A stretch of DNA of 64,000 nucleotides from the NCBI GenBank assembly GCA_902470095.1, contig CABRFG010000002.1, positions 1-64,000 of the forward strand, in the 5' to 3' direction. Within the stretch, counting starts at the first letter, position 1, and every line of letters starts with the position of its first letter. Below are positions 48,154-56,292 of this stretch, one piece after another. Both the position numbers and the translations under genes were made by a program. The notes under the pieces are model-generated. The model saw only the letters and a program-made list of their open reading frames with translations. It searched no databases and had not been told where the DNA came from. This stretch comes from an uncultured Collinsella sp. (GTDB lineage Bacteria > Actinomycetota > Coriobacteriia > Coriobacteriales > Coriobacteriaceae).

Positions 48154-48191
48154 GGCAAGATGATTCCGTGCAACGGAATCCATATCTTGCC
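48154..48191. other. Candidate origin of transfer (oriT)
   Basis: An imperfect inverted repeat, GGCAAGATGATTCCG (48154-48168) and CGGAATCCATATCTTGCC (48174-48191), lies 85 bp downstream of the relaxase stop. The right arm ends ATCTTGCC, resembling the YATCCTG-type nick region of RP4-like oriT. Position and symmetry fit an oriT; the nick site is not proven. Confidence 0.5.
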
Positions 48192-48324
48192 TGCACGGAG
48201 CGAGCCGGTTGCCGAGGCAACGCGAGCCCGGACAGGTGAGCGCCGGCTGAGCGGAGGCGGACGAAACGCGACCCTGGGGAGCGTTGCCAGGGAGCCGCAG
48301 CGAGAGCGACGCCGTGCGTCGCGG

Positions 48325-48366
48325 GGGTCCCGCCCATAAGCGGGACCCATCGGCCTCAAGGCCGAT
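48325..48366. terminator. Two adjacent hairpins after the mobilisation genes
   Basis: GGGTCCCGC/GCGGGACCC (48325-48348) is followed directly by ATCGGCCT/AGGCCGAT. No T-run follows, so termination would be inefficient. Together with the oriT candidate they fill most of the 438-bp gap before the RM genes. Confidence 0.4.
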
Positions 48367-48507
48367 CGCTACGCGACAACCTCGAATCGCTACCGTTCGA
48401 TAATTCCGATTGGAAGTAGTTTTCCTTTGCTCTATAGCCGGAGGTTAAACTGTTGGATATCTTTGTCGCGATTCAATTCGCACCAGCTCGTTATCAAAGG
48501 ATTTCAC

Positions 48508-50432
48508 ATGGCCAGGAAAGAAGCCGCACTCGACCTTTGGGTTGCCGACAGGCTCCACGAATGTGATATTGAGTTCACATCACAGGGGAGCAACATCAAA
48601 GAAATCGACAACGCCCTCAAGGACGCATCCAAGCGCGGAACGGGAAACGCTGGCTATCCTGAATACGTTTCGAAAATTGGCCGCTTTGTTCTTGTCATCG
48701 AAGATAAGGCGAGCCAGAGCCGACATGAAAAGCTAACAGATTCTGACATCCTCGACATGAGCACCGAGGCCGTTACCGATTATGCCGTCAACGGTGCCTA
48801 TCACTACGCCTCGCACATCGCAAAGAAGAGCCCTTTCACTGAGGTCTTCGCCGTTGGGGTTTCAGGGGACCCCAAGCATCACACCATATCTCCCGTGTTC
48901 GTGAATGACCGAGAAGGCTACAAGAGGCTCCCAGACCTCGAATCGTTCACTTGGCTCTCACCGAGCAACATCGTTGAATACTACACACGGTATGTTCTTG
49001 ACGAACAAACCGACGTCGAGAAGACCACCGAACAAATTCTCAAAGATGCGGCAGAGCTTCACGAATATCTTCGCACCTACGGCTCCATCAAGGACCAAGA
49101 CAAGGCTCTTGTGGTAGCGGGGATTCTTCTAGCTTTGGATGAAATCGAATACGGCGGATTCTCAATCGATTCCCTTACCGGGGACCAGACCGAAGGCATG
49201 CGCGACGGCGATAAGCTGATGAACGCCATTCGTGGAAGACTCACGCGCTCCAACGTCGGACCAGATGTGAAGAAAAACAAGCTTCTTGCTGAGTTTGGCA
49301 TTGTTCAAACAAGCTTTCGCTTAAACGAGGTCAATGACACCCTAGGAATGACCCCGTTGCACTACTACACGAACTTCCTTAACGAACACGTTTTCAAAAG
49401 CATCAAGTACCAGCAGACTTCTGAAGACTTCATAGGTCGCTTTTACGGCGAGTTTATGAGCTATTCCGGCGGGGATGGCCAAACGCTCGGCATCGTACTC
49501 ACGCCAAAGCACATCTGCGACCTTATGTGTGAGCTCGTAGATGTTAAGCCTACAGATACGGTGCTTGACCCAACATGCGGAACGGCGGGATTTCTCATCG
49601 CCGCCATGCATCGCATGCTTTCTTCTGCAACCAGCGAGCAGCAACGCAAAGACATTAAGAAAAAGCGCCTTCACGGCATCGAGCTCCAAAGCAACATGTT
49701 TGCAGTCGCGGCTGCAAACATGATTCTTAGGCGAGACGGAAACAGTAACCTCGAATGCTGCGATTTCCTCAAGCAAAACCCGGCCCAGATACAGCTCAAA
49801 GGGGCAACGGTCGGGCTGATGAATCCTCCATACAGCCAAGGAACCAAAGCGGATCCAAGCCAATACGAGCTATCTTTTGTGGAACGTCTTCTCGACTCTC
49901 TCACAATAGGTGCGAGAGCGGCGGTCATCGTTCCGCAATCATCTATGACCGGAAAAGCAAAGCCGAGAAGGAGTTCAAGGTCTCCATCCTCAAGCATCAC
50001 ACCCTCGAAGGCGTTATTACGTGCAACACCGATACATTCTATGGGGTCGGCACGAATCCCGTCATAGCCGTGTTCACCGCCGGCGAACCACATGACCCTG
50101 AAAAGGAATGCCGTTTCATCGACTTTAGGGATGATGGTTATGAGGTAAGGGCGCACGTCGGCCTGGTCGAAGGCGACTCTGCAAAGGACAGAAAGCAGCA
50201 TCTTCTTGACGTTTGGAACGGCCGCGAAGACGCCCCATCGAAATTCTGCGTCAGCTCGACCGTCAAGCCGGATGACGAGTGGCTGCACAGCTTCTATTAC
50301 TTCAACGACGAGATACCTACCGAAGAGGATTTCGAGAAGGCAATAGCCGATTATCTAACATTCCAGCTAGACATGGTTTCTCATGGTCGTAGCTATCTCT
50401 TCGAGGAGGGCCCCGATGCTCGATTTGAATAA
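48508..50432 (+). pseudogene. BcgI-like restriction-methylation A subunit, frameshifted
   Basis: Read through the frameshift this is a ~641-aa protein. The N-terminal ~90 residues look like a PD-(D/E)xK nuclease (PEYV then VLVIEDK, E65-x-K67). A helical region follows, then an N6-adenine methyltransferase with SAM motif DPTCGTAGFL (~354) and catalytic NPPY (~439). This nuclease-methylase union plus a separate specificity gene is the BcgI (Type IIB) plan. The frame breaks at GGAAAAGC (49951-49958): before it the methylase continues normally, after it the natural sequence resumes in the -1 frame (EKEFKVSILKHHTLEGVI). One lost A in the run would explain it. As written, the first frame ends at 50067. 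The ATG at 48508 has AAAGGA upstream. Confidence 0.85.
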
Positions 50433-51507
50433 CAGGGATTGGGCACCCTTTAAAATCTCGGATTTATTTCAACCGGCTCGCGGCACCGAAAAAAACATGA
50501 CCTCCCTTCAGGTCGGAGACGTTCCACTTATTTCCGCTCGCAACTGCGACAACGGCGTAAAGGCTTTTGTCTCTATCCCAAACGAAAGACTTCATCGTGG
50601 CCACGCCATCACTCTAAACAACGACGGCGATGGCGGAGCGGGTCTCGCATACTACCAACCAATGGAGTTCGCTCTCGACACCCACGTAACGGACTTAAGG
50701 CCAAGAGACTCAATCGGAAACCTCTCAAGATATGCCATGCAATTCGTGGCCGCATCCATTTCTAAACAGCGAACGCTATTCGGCCACGGAAGGTCGATCA
50801 GCCTAAAACGGCTCAATTTGCTACGAGTAATGCTTCCCATCGATGAGTCCAGCAATCCCGATTGGCAGTTCATGGAGGATTACATCCGCGAGCGAGAAGC
50901 CGTTCAAGTCCAGCGCTGCCGCGAATTCCTGATGAAGCGCATCGCCTCCATCGAGAGAGAGAGAGTAAATAACCCCGAGTTCGACCACTCCTCACTGCAC
51001 GAAAGAGATTGGAAATCGTACTCAATCAGCCAAATATTCGACATTCGTTCCGGGAGGCGCTTGGAATCTCGTAACCGAAAGTATGGAAGACGACCGTTTA
51101 TTGGGGCGCTTGACAATAGCAACGGGATTGCCGGTTTTACGGCTGATAAGAATTCGTCGCTCGACAACAATGTCCTTGGCGTGAACTATAACGGTAATGG
51201 CGTCTGCCTTGGGTTCTACCACCCCTATGAGTGCATTTTCTCCGATGACGTTAAACGCTTTCACGTCAAGAACAACAAGGGTAACGAGTTTATCTACCTC
51301 TTCCTAAAAGTCGCCATCCAGCAGCAAAAGAGCAAGTTTGGCTATCTGTACAAGTTCAATGCTACAAGGATGGCACGCCAGACAATTATGCTTCCCTCTG
51401 TAAACGGTGGCGAGCCAGACTTCACTTTCATGGAATTATTTGGAATGTCGATTACTCTCCAGCTGCTTCTGAAGCAACTGGCCTACTTAGAAAAAATGCC
51501 TGCCTAG
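50416..51507 (+). CDS. Restriction-modification specificity (S/B) subunit
   Basis: A 363-aa protein with two target-recognition units of the HsdS kind. The first starts RDWAPFKISDLFQPARG, the second RDWKSYSISQIFDIRSG; each is followed by a short helix that spaces the half-sites. Two units predict a bipartite DNA target. GAGGAGGG precedes the ATG at 50416, which lies inside the end of the A-subunit gene in a shifted frame. In BcgI-type systems the B subunit is needed for both cutting and methylation, so loss of A would idle this gene. Confidence 0.88.
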   Translation: MLDLNNRDWAPFKISDLFQPARGTEKNMTSLQVGDVPLISARNCDNGVKAFVSIPNERLHRGHAITLNNDGDGGAGLAYYQPMEFALDTHVTDLRPRDSIGNLSRYAMQFVAASISKQRTLFGHGRSISLKRLNLLRVMLPIDESSNPDWQFMEDYIREREAVQVQRCREFLMKRIASIERERVNNPEFDHSSLHERDWKSYSISQIFDIRSGRRLESRNRKYGRRPFIGALDNSNGIAGFTADKNSSLDNNVLGVNYNGNGVCLGFYHPYECIFSDDVKRFHVKNNKGNEFIYLFLKVAIQQQKSKFGYLYKFNATRMARQTIMLPSVNGGEPDFTFMELFGMSITLQLLLKQLAYLEKMPA

Positions 51508-51512
51508 CAGAA

Positions 51513-51592
51513 GGGCGAGTTTTCAACGGTCCTCGGTGTCGGAGGGTCCCAAGCGTAACCCGAAGACGCCGGGGGCTGTTGGAAACTCGCCC
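51513..51592 (+). repeat. Structured hairpin unit 1
   Basis: An 80-nt stem-loop: a 15-bp lower stem (GGGCGAGTTTTCAAC with GTTGGAAACTCGCCC, one G-U), a 10-bp middle stem (CCTCGGTGTC with GACGCCGGGG), an internal loop GGA opposite GAA, and a GGGT/ACCC tip with a ten-base loop. It starts six bases after the specificity gene stop. Confidence 0.75.
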
Positions 51593-51614
51593 ATCTCACA
51601 GCAACGTCACCCTA

Positions 51615-51683
51615 GGCTTTCAACGCTTTCCATAGTCGGAGGGCTTCTTATAAGCCCGCAGGCTGTGGAAAGGGTTGAAAACC
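51615..51683 (+). repeat. Structured hairpin unit 2
   Basis: A 69-nt stem-loop built like unit 1: lower stem TTTCAAC/GTTGAAA, a 12-bp middle stem around CTTTCCATAGTC and GGCTGTGGAAAG, internal loop GGA opposite GCA, and a GGGCTT/AAGCCC tip. Most middle-stem bases differ from unit 1 while pairing is kept. Confidence 0.75.
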
Positions 51684-51746
51684 GGATATTTGGGTGAAAT
51701 ATCGGAGTGAAATATGTAGGCGAGCTGTTTTCATCATAGAACTTTC

Positions 51747-51767
51747 TTTCACCCCTTTTTCACCCCT
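51747..51767. promoter_or_regulatory. Candidate integrase arm-type site, right end
   Basis: Matches 41368-41388 at 20 of 21 bases, in the same orientation, about 100 bp inside the tRNA attachment core. Confidence 0.5.
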
Positions 51768-51800
51768 CGACCGTCTATTTACCTCTATCCATACAGAAAC

Positions 51801-51829
51801 AGGCCAGACGATTTATACCGTCTGACCTG
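51801..51829 (-). terminator. Terminator after tRNA-Arg
   Basis: Minus-strand CAGACG/CGTCTG-type hairpin followed by TTTCTG, just beyond the tRNA 3' end. The opposite strand also has a T-rich tail, so it may work both ways. Confidence 0.55.
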
Positions 51830-51839
51830 CATTTTCTTC

Positions 51840-51915
51840 TGGTGCCCCCGGTGCGATTCGAACGCACGACACCCGCTTTAGGAGAGCGGTGCTCTATCCC
51901 CTGAGCTACGGAGGC
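51840..51915 (-). tRNA. tRNA-Arg(CCU)
   Basis: 76 nt including encoded CCA. The acceptor stem GCCTCCG pairs with CGGGGGC; the D-arm contains AGCTCAGGGGATAGAGC; the anticodon stem CCGCT/AGCGG flanks the loop with CCT; the T-arm is GTGCG-TTCGAAT-CGCAC, fully paired. It reads AGG codons. The 3' half from the anticodon on (51840-51884) was probably contributed by the integrated element. Confidence 0.95.
51867..51884. other. Right attachment-site core
   Basis: 18-bp direct repeat shared with 41243-41260, spanning the tRNA anticodon and 3' anticodon stem. Confidence 0.8.
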
Positions 51916-51973
51916 ATGTTGTACTAGTGTAGCAGATTTACTGCATCGCAATACGTCGCATGGCTAGACTTCG

Positions 51974-52042
51974 AAGTTGCGGTGGAATAGTTCCTGTCTG
52001 AAGCATCTAAAGCCGTATTTAGGAACTATTTCACCGCAACTT
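51974..52042. repeat. Palindromic element with AGTTGCGGTGAAATAG arms (copy 1)
   Basis: 22-bp inverted arms (51974-51995 and 52021-52042) with one mismatch and a 25-base centre. The same 16-base arm sequence occurs in the element at 62750-62816. It lies 8 bases past the DUF956 gene stop. Confidence 0.8.
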
Positions 52043-52050
52043 ATGAGGAG

Positions 52051-52449
52051 CTAGTTACCTTTGTGGAAGAGGTTTTTGATAACGGAGGGGATGCTCTTGG
52101 CGCCCTTGGCAGTCACATCGATAAAGTCGGGCGATCGCACGAGCTTATCCTCGTCGACGTACTTGCGGACGGCACGAAGCGTCTCTTTGTCGTCGCGCGT
52201 CGAAAACGTAAAGTGACCGTTGTCCTTGGTGAAGATGGCAAAACGCGTGATCTTCTTGGTGCCGCGTAAAACCTCGGCGGCAATATAGTCGACCTCGTCC
52301 CACGGGATTTGAATATAATCCTCGGGATTGCGCTCGTTGTAATACTCGAACGCCTTATTGCCCACCATCACGTTACCGTGGCTGGTAAGCCCCATCAGGC
52401 AGGTTGCCGGCGTTGCCAGATCGACCGTGCTGTTCTGAGATTGCGCCAT
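52051..52449 (-). CDS. manO: DUF956 (ManO-like) protein of the mannose PTS operon
   Basis: A 132-aa protein. VMVGNKAFEYYNERNPEDYIQIPW and FSTRDDKETLRAVRKYV fit DUF956 proteins, which are encoded with mannose-family PTS genes; ManO has been reported as a regulator of such operons in lactic acid bacteria. The ATG at 52449 has GAGG five bases upstream. A hairpin with a T-rich tail separates it from the IID gene, so its expression may be lower than that of the transporter genes. Confidence 0.8.
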   Translation of the reverse strand: MAQSQNSTVDLATPATCLMGLTSHGNVMVGNKAFEYYNERNPEDYIQIPWDEVDYIAAEVLRGTKKITRFAIFTKDNGHFTFSTRDDKETLRAVRKYVDEDKLVRSPDFIDVTAKGAKSIPSVIKNLFHKGN

Positions 52450-52469
52450 GCGCGCCTCGCCCTCCAAAT

Positions 52470-52513
52470 AAAACAATCGGACCGCATCCAGTGTACCCAC
52501 CGGGTGCGGTCCG
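52470..52513 (-). terminator. Terminator or attenuator between PTS IID and DUF956 genes
   Basis: CGGACCGCA/TGCGGTCCG stem (52478-52513) followed on the minus strand by ATTGTTTT. Read-through would be needed for DUF956 expression unless it has its own promoter. Confidence 0.7.
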
Positions 52514-52569
52514 TTTCAATGGCTCAAAAGCCCTTGCCTAGCAATTCTCGGTCTTAAGCCGAAGCGTGC

Positions 52570-53490
52570 TTACATGAAGCCGCAGAAGCGACCGATGATG
52601 CCGACGGCGAAGAGAGCCAGGATGATGACGATCGGGCTGACCTTCTTCTTGAGGAGCTTGCAGACCAGCAGGGTCAGGCACACGGCGGCAAGGCCGGGGA
52701 TGAGCTGATCGAGGTTGGCCTGAAGCGTGGTGACCTTCATCTGATCAAGGGCGGTAGCACCGACGGAGTTGTACATCGTCAGCGCTTCCTTGATACCCTC
52801 GGAACCGGAGGGCAGGCTAGCCCAGTCGATAAAGGCGCCAGCAGACTGCTTGACCGTGGAGACGATCGGGGTGAAGGAAATGGACACCCAGCGCTCGACC
52901 AGGGCGCCGATGATGAACATACCCAGGATGGAAGCGCCCTCGGTGACCTTGCCCATCAGACCACCGGAGAGGTCCTTGGCGATGGAGGAGCCGACCTTGT
53001 AGCCAAACTCCTGCGTGTACCACAGGAAAGCGTAACGGATGATGTTCCACGCGAAGAAGAACAGCAGCGGACCGACGATGCTGCCGGACATGGCCAGGGA
53101 AGCGCCCAGAGCGCCCAGAATCGGGCGAAGGGTGAACCAGAAGACGGGGTCGCCGACGCCGGCGAGCGGGCCCATCATACCGACCTTGACGCCCTGAATG
53201 GCGACGTCGTCAATCGGGGCACCGTTGGCGCGCTCCTCCTCGAGGGCGAGGGTAACGCCAATGACGGGGGCGGAAACATAGGGGTGGGTGTTATAGAACT
53301 CCAGGTGGCGCTTAAGAGCGGCAATCTGGTCATCCTTGCTGGTGTAGAGCTTCTTGATCGCAGGGATCATTGCGAAGCACCAGCCGCCGTTCTGCATACG
53401 CTCGTAGTTCCACGAGCCCTGAAGGAACTGATGACGGAAGCAAACCTTCTTGCGGTCAGCCTTGGTGAGCTGAATCTTGTTCTCTGCCAT
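52570..53490 (-). CDS. manZ: PTS mannose-family IID component
   Basis: A 306-aa membrane protein. KKVCFRHQFLQGSWNYERMQNGGW near the start and GPLAGVGDPVFWFTLRPI are IID hallmarks; hydrophobic helices dominate the C-terminal half. With IIC it forms the sugar channel for mannose, glucose, or related sugars and amino sugars. The ATG at 53490 is preceded by GGAGGGG. It starts 16 bases after IIC. Confidence 0.96.
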   Translation of the reverse strand: MAENKIQLTKADRKKVCFRHQFLQGSWNYERMQNGGWCFAMIPAIKKLYTSKDDQIAALKRHLEFYNTHPYVSAPVIGVTLALEEERANGAPIDDVAIQGVKVGMMGPLAGVGDPVFWFTLRPILGALGASLAMSGSIVGPLLFFFAWNIIRYAFLWYTQEFGYKVGSSIAKDLSGGLMGKVTEGASILGMFIIGALVERWVSISFTPIVSTVKQSAGAFIDWASLPSGSEGIKEALTMYNSVGATALDQMKVTTLQANLDQLIPGLAAVCLTLLVCKLLKKKVSPIVIILALFAVGIIGRFCGFM

Positions 53491-53506
53491 ATGTATCACT
53501 CCCCTC

Positions 53507-54325
53507 CTACTCGTAATCGTTCAGAATGTCGCCGAGCGGGTCGCCGGAGCCACCGCCCATGCCGCCACCCTGCTTGGCCAGATCCTTAAGGCCAAGGTAG
53601 ATGAGGGCAAGGGAGATGCCGATGAGACCAAGGGCGATCAGCGTGAGCTGAGGGATGGCAGCAAGGACAAAGCCGAGGACGAAGAACGGCCAGGTCTCCT
53701 TAGTGGCCATCATGTTGATGACCATGGCGTAACCGACGGAAGCGACCATGCCGCCGCCGACAGCCATGCCGCCGGACAGCCAGTCGGGCATAGCGTTAAG
53801 CGCGTTGGTAACGGCCTCGGCCGGGATGACGCACAGAAGCACTGCCGGGATGGCAATACGAAGGCCCTGCATGAGGATGGCAGCATACTGCCAGCGCTCG
53901 ATGCCGGAGAAGTCGCCCTTCTCGGCGCAACCGTCCATGGCGTGAGCGATAGCGGTAGCAATGGTACGGCAGATCATGGTCAGGAACAGACCAGCGACCG
54001 ACAGCGGGACGGCGACGGCGATAGCGGTGGTAACGGCCTTGGCCGAATCGGTGGCGCCACCGTTGAGGGCGAGCACCATGATGATCGAAGAAGCGACCGA
54101 GGCCAGAGCGGCGTCAGGCGCGACAGCGGCGCCGACGTTAGCCCAGCCAAGGGCCATCATCTGGAGCGAACCGCCCAGGAGGATGCCCTCCTGAAGGTGA
54201 CCGGTTACGAGACCGATAAGCGTGCATGCCACGAGCGGCTGATGGAACTGGAACTCATCCAGAATGCCTTCCATACCGGCAAGCAACGCGACAATCGCAA
54301 CAAGCAGAATAGTGATTGCAGACAT
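53507..54325 (-). CDS. manY: PTS mannose-family IIC component
   Basis: A 272-aa multi-pass membrane protein. EFQFHQPLVACTLIGLVTGHLQEGILLGG is typical of the EIIC-Man/Sor family. It forms the transmembrane sugar path with IID. AAGGAGG precedes the ATG, 18 bases after the IIAB gene. Confidence 0.96.
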   Translation of the reverse strand: MSAITILLVAIVALLAGMEGILDEFQFHQPLVACTLIGLVTGHLQEGILLGGSLQMMALGWANVGAAVAPDAALASVASSIIMVLALNGGATDSAKAVTTAIAVAVPLSVAGLFLTMICRTIATAIAHAMDGCAEKGDFSGIERWQYAAILMQGLRIAIPAVLLCVIPAEAVTNALNAMPDWLSGGMAVGGGMVASVGYAMVINMMATKETWPFFVLGFVLAAIPQLTLIALGLIGISLALIYLGLKDLAKQGGGMGGGSGDPLGDILNDYE

Positions 54326-54343
54326 GTATCGGACCCTCCTTTA

Positions 54344-55333
54344 CTATGCTTGAGCGGCCAGTTCGGCCTTAGCTTTCTTCAACATGGCGTCGAGATCCTC
54401 GGAGGAATCCGAAGGAACCTTGCGGACCTCGAACTTGACGCCCTTGGCCTTGAGAGCCTCGAGAGTCTTGACATCGTCATCGCCCATAGCGACGGCGTTG
54501 GTGACGACGACCTTGCCCTTGGAGTGAGCCATGGAACCGATGTTGACTTCCTTGATGTCGACGCCGGCCTCGATGGCCTTGAGCAGATCCTGCGGGTTCT
54601 CGAAGAGCAGCATGGCCTTGGTGTCACCAAAGCGCGTGTCCTTGACGACCTCGGCCATCTTCTTGATGGGAACGACGTTGGCATGGACTCCCGGAGGGGC
54701 AGCCTGCTCGATCATGGTCTTGCGGAGCTCGTCGTGAGCAACGCCGTCGGAAACCACGATGATGCGGTTGGGGTTGATCTGCTTGGTCCACGTGGTGGCC
54801 ACCTGACCATGAAGCAGACGGGTGTCGATACGGACGTGGGCAATCTTGATGTGCCCATCGCCGATGACCGTTCCCGGAGGGATGGCGCCTGCAGGAGCAG
54901 CGGCGGCCGCAGCCGGCTTCTTCTCCTCGGGCTCCAGAGACTCGGGCTTGACGCGCACGCCAGCCTTAGCCTCAGTCACGAGATGTTTTGCGATCGCATG
55001 TGCAGTGTTCTTTGCGTCAAAGCGCTGCGAATATGCCTCGATGAGCATAGGCAGGTTGGCACCGGTGACGATAGCCCAGGAATCGTGGCCCTCGATGAGC
55101 CCGCTGATCTGGTTGAACGGCGTGCCGCCCCACAGATCAACGAGGAAGAGCACCTGCTCCTGGTCTTCGAAGGAAGCGATTGCTTCCTCGACCTTGGCAC
55201 GGAAATCGTCGGGGCCCATGCTCGGCTCGAGCGAGACCACGGCTACAGACGGCTGATCGCCAAAGACCATCGAGCCCGTCTGCTTGATTCCAGCTGCCAA
55301 GTCCCCGTGGCTAGCAAGAACAATACTTACCAT
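54344..55333 (-). CDS. manX: PTS mannose-family fused IIAB component
   Basis: A 329-aa cytosolic phosphotransferase. The IIA domain (1-~135) has its phospho-His in VLASHGDLAAG (about residue 9). A Pro/Ala-rich hinge (~150-165) leads to the IIB domain with its phospho-His in RIDTRLLHGQVATTW. It relays phosphate from HPr to the incoming sugar. I chose the ATG at 55333: AGGAGG lies seven bases upstream. Confidence 0.97.
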   Translation of the reverse strand: MVSIVLASHGDLAAGIKQTGSMVFGDQPSVAVVSLEPSMGPDDFRAKVEEAIASFEDQEQVLFLVDLWGGTPFNQISGLIEGHDSWAIVTGANLPMLIEAYSQRFDAKNTAHAIAKHLVTEAKAGVRVKPESLEPEEKKPAAAAAAPAGAIPPGTVIGDGHIKIAHVRIDTRLLHGQVATTWTKQINPNRIIVVSDGVAHDELRKTMIEQAAPPGVHANVVPIKKMAEVVKDTRFGDTKAMLLFENPQDLLKAIEAGVDIKEVNIGSMAHSKGKVVVTNAVAMGDDDVKTLEALKAKGVKFEVRKVPSDSSEDLDAMLKKAKAELAAQA

Positions 55334-55403
55334 CACATAACCTCCTTTTTGTCTACGTATTTCCTACATGACATGAAGGAAGTATACCTGTTTAGTTTGT
55401 GGA

Positions 55404-55431
55404 ATTATAGCTAAATTTGCAAAAGGTTGCA
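55404..55431 (-). promoter_or_regulatory. Candidate mannose PTS promoter with overlapping dyad
   Basis: Minus-strand TATAAT (complement at 55404-55409) lies about 70 bases before manX. Just upstream a short dyad TGCAA-CCTT-TTGCA (55418-55431) occupies the -35 to -10 spacer. No good -35 box is seen, so an activator or repressor at the dyad is plausible. The surrounding 55334-55670 is AT-rich and contains no gene. Confidence 0.5.
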
Positions 55432-55670
55432 TTATTTGTTTAAACGTCTAGGTTTGTTACAAGTTGATTACATTGCTGATTTACAGCTCATTGCCTGCTA
55501 AAACGTGATTTTCCGATTGCTTTCAAAGACATATAAAGGTGCACTGTTCGTTAAGACCGCTTTTAGGTGGATCCCAATGCGTCTGCGTGCCGCCATTTTG
55601 TTTAAACAGACATGACTTGACTAACCGAAGCAAATATGTTTAGAACTCTAGCCCATGCAGTCATTGGATG

Positions 55671-56099
55671 TTAGGCGATGTGGAGTGGGTTGGCGGCGTC
55701 GACGGCATCGGGTGCGTCGGAGAGGCCGTCAGGAGCAGCGTCTGCCGGGTCCTCGTCGGGAGTCTCGATCTGTTTGATCATTACCTCTTGGCCCTGCAGC
55801 AAATAGGTCTCGCCGCTACCGCAATGGGGACAGGTCTTGCCGTGCTCGACCGTCGCGTAGTCGCGGCCGCACGCCTCGCAATGTGTCACGGCCTCGACGG
55901 GCTCCACGATAAGCTCCGCGCCCTGCGCGATAGGCTTTTTATCTGCTGCCCAGCGCCAAGCGTCGAGCAGCAAGTCGGGAACGACGCCCGAGACCTCGCC
56001 CAGCAGCAGCGTGACGCTCGAAACGCGACGCACGCCATGAGCGCGCGCCACATTCTCGACATCGCGAATAATGTGATACACAATCCCTAATTCATGCAA
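55671..56099 (-). CDS. hypA: HypA-like nickel metallochaperone
   Basis: A 142-aa protein. MHELGIVYHII gives the Ni-binding His2, which fixes the start; the zinc site is HCEACG and CPHCG. HypA delivers nickel to [NiFe]-hydrogenase (or urease) maturation. The ~25-residue acidic, Ala/Pro-rich C-terminal tail is longer than usual. No hydrogenase or other hyp gene is in the window. It is 193 bases downstream of the large Fe-S flavoprotein and might be co-transcribed. Confidence 0.93.
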   Translation of the reverse strand: MHELGIVYHIIRDVENVARAHGVRRVSSVTLLLGEVSGVVPDLLLDAWRWAADKKPIAQGAELIVEPVEAVTHCEACGRDYATVEHGKTCPHCGSGETYLLQGQEVMIKQIETPDEDPADAAPDGLSDAPDAVDAANPLHIA

Positions 56100-56292
56100 G
56101 GCGAATACCTTTCAACAATGGTTGATGCGATGTCAGCCAAACGTCAGCGAGCGGCGATCCAGGTGCCCCAGGTTGCCCCGAAACAAGGCGTCCGCTGGGC
56201 TTTTGCCCGCGGCGCCGAAGTTGAGGGGCAAGATGGGGGGCCTGGGCGCCGCGCAGCGTCGGCAGTGCCGCCGTTCGTTAGAACGGCGGAAC

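Larger units (their letters stand above)
41243..51884. mobile_element. 10.6-kb integrative mobilizable element in tRNA-Arg(CCU)
   Basis: Bounded by an 18-bp direct repeat CGACACCCGCTTTAGGAG at 41243-41260 and 51867-51884, the latter inside the tRNA. It holds integrase, two unknown small genes, DnaB-like ATPase, MobC, VirD4-type coupling protein, relaxase, candidate oriT and a BcgI-like RM pair. There is no VirB4 or other mating-channel gene, so it should need a helper conjugation system although it supplies its own coupling protein. Confidence 0.88.

Noticed and set aside
49948..49960. Programmed -1 frameshift in the methylase gene
   Set aside because: The zero-frame codons GGA AAA GCA do not form an X-XXY-YYZ slippery heptamer, and no upstream Shine-Dalgarno-like stimulator or strong downstream hairpin is evident. 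A lost base is simpler.
51513..51683. CRISPR-like array after the specificity gene
   Set aside because: Only two units, with diverged sequence and no spacers of constant length. They are paired hairpins, not repeats and spacers.
55334..55470. Sigma-54 promoter before the mannose PTS operon
   Set aside because: TGCAAC...TTGCA lacks the GG of the -24 element and has the wrong spacing.
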